DNA of 64,000 bases, taken from Larix kaempferi. Its lineage: Eukaryota; Streptophyta; Pinopsida; Pinales; Pinaceae. Numbering within the stretch: the first letter of the stretch is position 1; every line of letters starts with the position of its first letter. This document shows positions 60,030 to 64,000 of the stretch, piece after piece. The notes beneath the pieces were generated by a model that worked only from the letters and a program-made list of their open reading frames with translations, was not told where the DNA came from and did not search any database. Location: the NCBI GenBank assembly GCA_027924585.1, contig BSBM01000809.1:7411001-7475000 (forward strand), read 5' to 3'. The translations under genes and the position numbers were made by a program.

Positions 60030-61046
60030 GTGGTCATTGACCATAAAATTATAAACACTACCCACAACGATTCCTCTCCTATCCCCATCCCCCTCTCACC
60101 TTCACCATCCCGCTTTCTCCCACCCGCAGTTTTTTCTCCACCCAAGTGTCCTTCGTCGCGGCCAACCTCTACCACAGCCTCCCAAATCCCTACATGCCAT
60201 TCTGCAACTTTCTCGCCGTATATTTTCCTACACCTCCACGCACTTCAAGCCACTCCCCCTTCCCATCCAATGCAACCCTTCATATTTGCTCCTCTTCCTT
60301 ACCTCCACTCCTCACGCTCGTGCACCCCCCACACTCCATATATCGGTGCACTCCATTCCATTGTATCTTTTCTTCACGGGTTGCACCCTCCACTCCTCAT
60401 CCCTTCCCTACGCATCCCCCCAGCGTTCGACCACCTCCATTCCTCTCTCGCCTGCCTACAACACGTCCTCCCTATTCACCCAACGCTTCCCTCTCGCTTC
60501 ACACGTCCATCTACAACACCATCCTTCCCACTACCTCCACACACCACACCCTATCAGCTCCGCGACCCCTCTGCATCCTTGTCTTCTCTCCCTCTCCATG
60601 CCTGCCATTTCCCTCCTGCTCTACATTTTCGCCTTCCCTACGCCCTCTCCACCAGCTCCCCTAGCCCTTGTCTCTTCCGTCTACCAACCTACGCCCACCA
60701 TCGCCTCCTCCTCCAACCTACGCCTCCACCGCTGCCTCCCCTACCTGCCGGCCTCCATTGCTGCATTTCTCCTTCTACCTCAGGCTCCCGCTCGTCCTCC
60801 ACTCCCACAGCTCGCATCTCCCTCCACGTCTTCCATCATCCCTCCTCCAGCGCAGTCCGCCATCACCTCTCTTATGGCCTGCGTCCACCTCTCCCATCTG
60901 CAGCCACTCCTTCTGCGCCAACTCCCCTATCACCCTACCTGCAAAACCAACTCCCACTCCTCCTGCACCAACTCCCCCGTCACCCTACATCTTCGCAGCT
61001 CACTCCACATACCGAAACCCTATATTTTAATAAGATTCAATATTAA
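60030..61046 (+). other. Pyrimidine-rich stretch with overlapping open frames
   Basis: About 1 kb is made mostly of C and T, with very little G and no strong periodicity. All three plus frames stay open for much of it (60030-61046; 60146-60664 and 60668-61030; 60286-61050) because stop codons need A or G. The longest frame has no ATG at its start (GTG at 60030) and would give a Pro/Ser/His/Leu-rich product without a domain. I think the openness reflects composition and not coding. The stretch could instead be a leader with an RNA-level role or a captured sequence. Confidence 0.55.
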
Positions 61047-61447
61047 ATAATAATACTCACATTATTATATTAATATTAGATTTTTATTAAAATTCTAATT
61101 TTCTAAACTATTATATTAATTTATAATAAAAATATATATTATTATAAAGTACTCAATCCCAATTTTTTTATATTGTTATTATAATAACATATATTATAGA
61201 CATTGTTATTATTTTTAATAATAATTCTTGGGAAAAAAGAAAAGAAAAAAAAGAATCAAGGAAGACTCCTTGTCAAAAGAAGTAGAAGACCAAATTGAAT
61301 AAGTCAAAGAAGACTCCCTCGTCAAAATAAGTCGACGCTATCTATCATCAGAGAAGTCAAATTCAAAGAAACACTTGTCAAAAAGTCAAAGACCCTCTAT
61401 CATCGAAAAAGTCGAAGACTATCTATCACTGAAGAAATCAAAGAAAG

Positions 61448-62563
61448 ATGATGGAATCTGGTTTGCGACTGCAAATAGAGAAATTAGAAGCCAAGTTAAA
61501 GTGCTATCGAAAAGACAATGAAGAATTACGAGACATTAATACACAATCAGAAGTAAGGATGGAACTACATAAGATACAAGAACAGTTCAATGAACAAACA
61601 ATGTCCAACCAGAAAAATTACATAGAAAAATTATGTGCGCAAATCAAGGAATTAAAAGATGAAAGTGATTTCAATCAGAGATTAAAAAATCAAGATATAA
61701 AGAAGGAAATAAATAATTACGAAGCAGAAATAATACACTTGAACAAAATCGTTAGCGACAAAGATGAAGAACTAATGCAGTTACGACATAAATTAGAAAG
61801 TCAAGAATCAGAGGTCGGCCAGTGTCGACAACAGATAAAAGTTCTTCAACAACAAAATGACGACTCTAAAAAGACACATAAGTCAGAGATCGCGAAGAGT
61901 AATAAAGCATTATCTAACAATGCTGAAGAAATTTTTAGACTAAGAAATCATAACAAGATACTAGTCACAAAAATTAAGAAGTTGAAAAATAGCCGAAAGA
62001 TAGAACAATCTATTGACGACATTGAAGGGAAACTTCTAGATAAGCAAGAAGAAAATAGTTGTATCAGAAGTCATAATGAATATCTTAAGGAACAACTTAA
62101 GACATCTGAAGATGACAGAAAATCACAAGTCGAATTGATTAAGAAGTTTCAAAATGATAATAGGCAGTTAGAAAACAAGTTGGAAAAGATACAGAACAAA
62201 AACTTAAATCCTCAAGAGACGAAAATACAACTTCCAACTCAGATCAATGCTCTAAAGGCGACATTCGTAAACGAAAATGACATCGTGAAAGTTCCTTATT
62301 GACACCCCAACCATAAAAACCGATATTTGAAAAAGTGGGAAATGTCGAAAGATAATGGTACTAATGTGATCAAATCTCCTGACGACACATCAGTAGGGAA
62401 TCCCATCAGTCCACAACAAATCAATTTGGGATGGATTGATCCGTCGATGTATCGGAAGTTATGCTCTACACTTAGCAGTTCGTATCGACATGTTTCATCA
62501 GCCATGACATCGCAAAGAACAATGCGACAAAATTATAAGGCTTTGAGGACAAAGCCTTTCTAA
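61448..62563 (+). CDS. Coiled-coil protein of the compact element
   Basis: Two ATGs at 61448-61453 open 284 codons to a TGA at 62300-62302, and the same frame then continues to a TAA at 62563. The product is very rich in Lys, Glu, Gln and Asn. Residues 5 to about 250 show heptad-like Leu/Ile spacing with few prolines, for example LRLQIEKLEAKLKCYRKD, VSDKDEELMQLRHKLESQ and NRQLENKLEKIQNKN. This indicates a long dimeric or trimeric coiled coil. The part after the TGA is not coiled coil (NLGWIDPSMYRKLCSTLSS). There is no zinc knuckle, membrane segment or enzyme motif. It may serve as a structural or RNA-binding protein, or be a captured host gene. I do not recognise the family. Confidence 0.65.
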
Positions 62564-62574
62564 GAGAGTGGCAA
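62562..62574 (+). promoter_or_regulatory. Polypurine tract
   Basis: AAGAGAGTGGCAA directly precedes the 3' LTR. It is purine-rich apart from one T and one C and is in the right place to prime plus-strand DNA. It begins just after the stop of the extended coiled-coil frame. Confidence 0.75.
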
Positions 62575-62798
62575 TGCTATGAATATTATATGTATGTTAA
62601 TTAAAGTTATTAATTATTAAGTCAAAGGGTGTAACCCTTCACTATACACGCTCAATCCTATAAAAGCGAGCCTCATTGTAATTATTAATCATCCATTGTC
62701 AAATATATTATCTATTTTTACTCCATATTTATGGCTTATCATATATACCAGATCTTCTGGTAAAGTTATTTGTGTGAAGCAAATAATTATTTGCTGCA
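62575..62798 (+). repeat. 3' LTR of the compact element
   Basis: It has the same length as the 5' LTR and differs at about five positions, mostly transitions such as TATCGTAT to TATCATAT. ACCTA follows directly. Confidence 0.95.
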
Positions 62799-64000
62799 AC
62801 CTATCATTTTATTTCCCCTTGGATTCCCTATGAATTAGTACAAAGATGAATCCAATACAAAATTTTTGCTAGCACAGCATAAATTGTTAATATTCTTGAG
62901 AAATATGAGATCTGTTTCTTCTTGGAACAGTGGTGCCCTGATTGAGATGGAAATCTATGAGACCATTGCAGCCTAAAGAAAGCTGAACCTTTCTTTTCTA
63001 AAGGGCCTTTGGATACGTTTGGTCAACAATCTAGAGAACTTGTTCATTTCTCCAATGTTACTAAGATCATTGTTATATCAAGCCTAATGTTGTAGTGATT
63101 GGGTTGACATTTCACCACTTCCATTTACTATCTTAGATTATATTATTCATAGAGAAATCGAGTCTACTTTGCTCAACATTCCAAACCAAAAGCACCAGAT
63201 GGGTAATATTATGTTCCCATAAGAATATGACTCTCTAAAAGAGGCAACTATGGCCATAGACTTAGGTGTGGAAAAAAATAGATGTCTATAAGAGATGCCA
63301 CCATTTTTTTATCTAGATGAGGGATGAGGGAAAAGGTATGCCTATTCACATCGTTCCTGAATATAACATTTGCAGGGGTAACCTGTTCAAAGAATGAAAG
63401 AAACTGATCTCTATGTAAAGTACCAAAACCCCTATAAACACCTTCAAATTTGAACCTGAAGCTTGCACATGTGCGAGAGAAACATGGTATCAAAGGACTT
63501 GAGGCTTGTGGAAAGGGAGGTGAAAATATTCATAAACTAAGATATCCCTGTTTTCCATAATATTCTAGACTCCTTTTTGCAAGAGTAAACCTTCCTTCGA
63601 TAAGGCATCAACAAAGTTGGTAGATGATGATGTATGGATGGCATAGTATGATTATGCCTTTGCCTATGAATTTCATTTTGGAGCTATGGGGGGTGTGATG
63701 GTTATCATGATGACTTGACTGATGTGAAAATAATGCGAATTAGAAGGCACTATGGCATTCTTTTCTTCATCAAAACTAAGGTAATCTGACTAAAAAAATT
63801 AATACTGTATCATCCCAGCACTTGGATTCAGGAGAGGCTAGCAGAGCACAAGAAATTTTGCAGATTTTTTAATATCAAGCCATAGCTATTTCCCCATTGA
63901 TATACTCACTCAAAATGATAAATGAAGGCAACAAAATTTGATGCACTGAACCAGTTACTGAGATGTTTCCTGTAAAGGATCGTCTTGTAGCTATGGAAAG
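62799..64000. other. Right flank, nothing firmly recognised
   Basis: After the ACCTA duplication the sequence continues the host DNA left of 59720. A repeat of the 59391 segment lies near 63317. TGGTATCAAAGG at 63487 resembles an iMet primer site, but no LTR end fits it. The 81-codon minus-strand frame at 63248-63493 has no domain that I know. Confidence 0.35.

Larger units (their letters stand above)
59721..62798 (+). mobile_element. Compact non-autonomous LTR element with coiled-coil gene
   Basis: Two 224-bp LTRs with TG...CA ends and a perfect ACCTA duplication (59716-59720 and 62799-62803) enclose 2.63 kb. An iMet primer site follows the left LTR, and a purine tract precedes the right one. 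The interior has no gag zinc knuckle, protease, RT or integrase. Instead it has a pyrimidine-rich 1-kb stretch, an AT-rich spacer and a long coiled-coil reading frame. By eye the LTRs differ at about five positions. It must be moved by enzymes from another element, and the source of the coiled-coil gene is unknown. Confidence 0.94.

Noticed and set aside
60286-61050. Long Pro/Ser-rich frames in the mini element as real proteins
   Set aside because: Three overlapping plus frames are open at once, which is expected in DNA with almost no A or G to form stops. The longest lacks an ATG at its start.
63483-63500. iMet primer-site-like TGGTATCAAAGG in the right flank
   Set aside because: No LTR terminus lies just before it, and the match breaks after TGGTATCA. 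It is too short to support an element.

Overview
This window looks like nuclear DNA from a land plant with a large, repeat-dense genome. Nearly everything recognisable is a plant-type LTR retrotransposon, a satellite array or a broken gene. Primer-binding sites match plant tRNA-iMet and tRNA-Asp types. One gene fragment is a plant leucine-rich-repeat receptor kinase, and its kinase part keeps an intron. A large-genome seed plant such as a conifer would fit, but nothing seen here fixes the species. I see no intact host gene, no rRNA or tRNA gene, and no CRISPR array.

Layout, left to right. 439-13878: an old, decayed Ty3/Gypsy element of the Tat/Athila type on the minus strand, with extra reading frames before gag and after integrase. 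14224-20082: a young Ty3 chromovirus-type element, minus strand, with 625-bp LTRs, a perfect GTCTC target duplication and one premature stop in the polyprotein. 20784-23292: a long minus-strand LTR with two tandem-repeat blocks, interrupted by a 536-bp solo LTR (21430-21965, duplication GATGT), followed by a decayed internal remnant. 25116-28424: a structurally abnormal element with two 1.39-kb LTRs in opposite orientation around only a tRNA-Asp primer site and a gag fragment, yet bounded by a perfect GTTCC duplication. 28430-30300: AT-rich degenerate repeats with a 282-bp MITE-like element. 30317-33483: a broken minus-strand gene of a transposase-like family with a GHTHEDI signature. 36007-41990: about 6 kb of a 132-bp satellite with higher-order structure. 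42171-50007: fragments of LRR receptor kinases (LRR part on plus, kinase part on minus) plus simple and tandem repeats. 50231-59303: a minus-strand element whose 3.3-kb LTRs exceed its 2.4-kb interior, which holds only a broken gag-like frame (duplication GGTAC). 59721-62798: a compact 3.1-kb plus-strand element with 224-bp LTRs (duplication ACCTA) that has no pol and carries a coiled-coil gene.

How the parts relate. The two elements without pol (50231-59303 and 59721-62798) would need enzymes supplied by other elements. Their primer sites suggest different helpers: Asp-type for the first, iMet-type for the second. By-eye LTR divergence puts the element at 439-13878 as the oldest, with the others clearly younger. 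The most unusual structures are the inverted-LTR insertion, the coiled-coil mini-element and the higher-order satellite. Database relatedness, exact copy numbers and ages could not be computed here.
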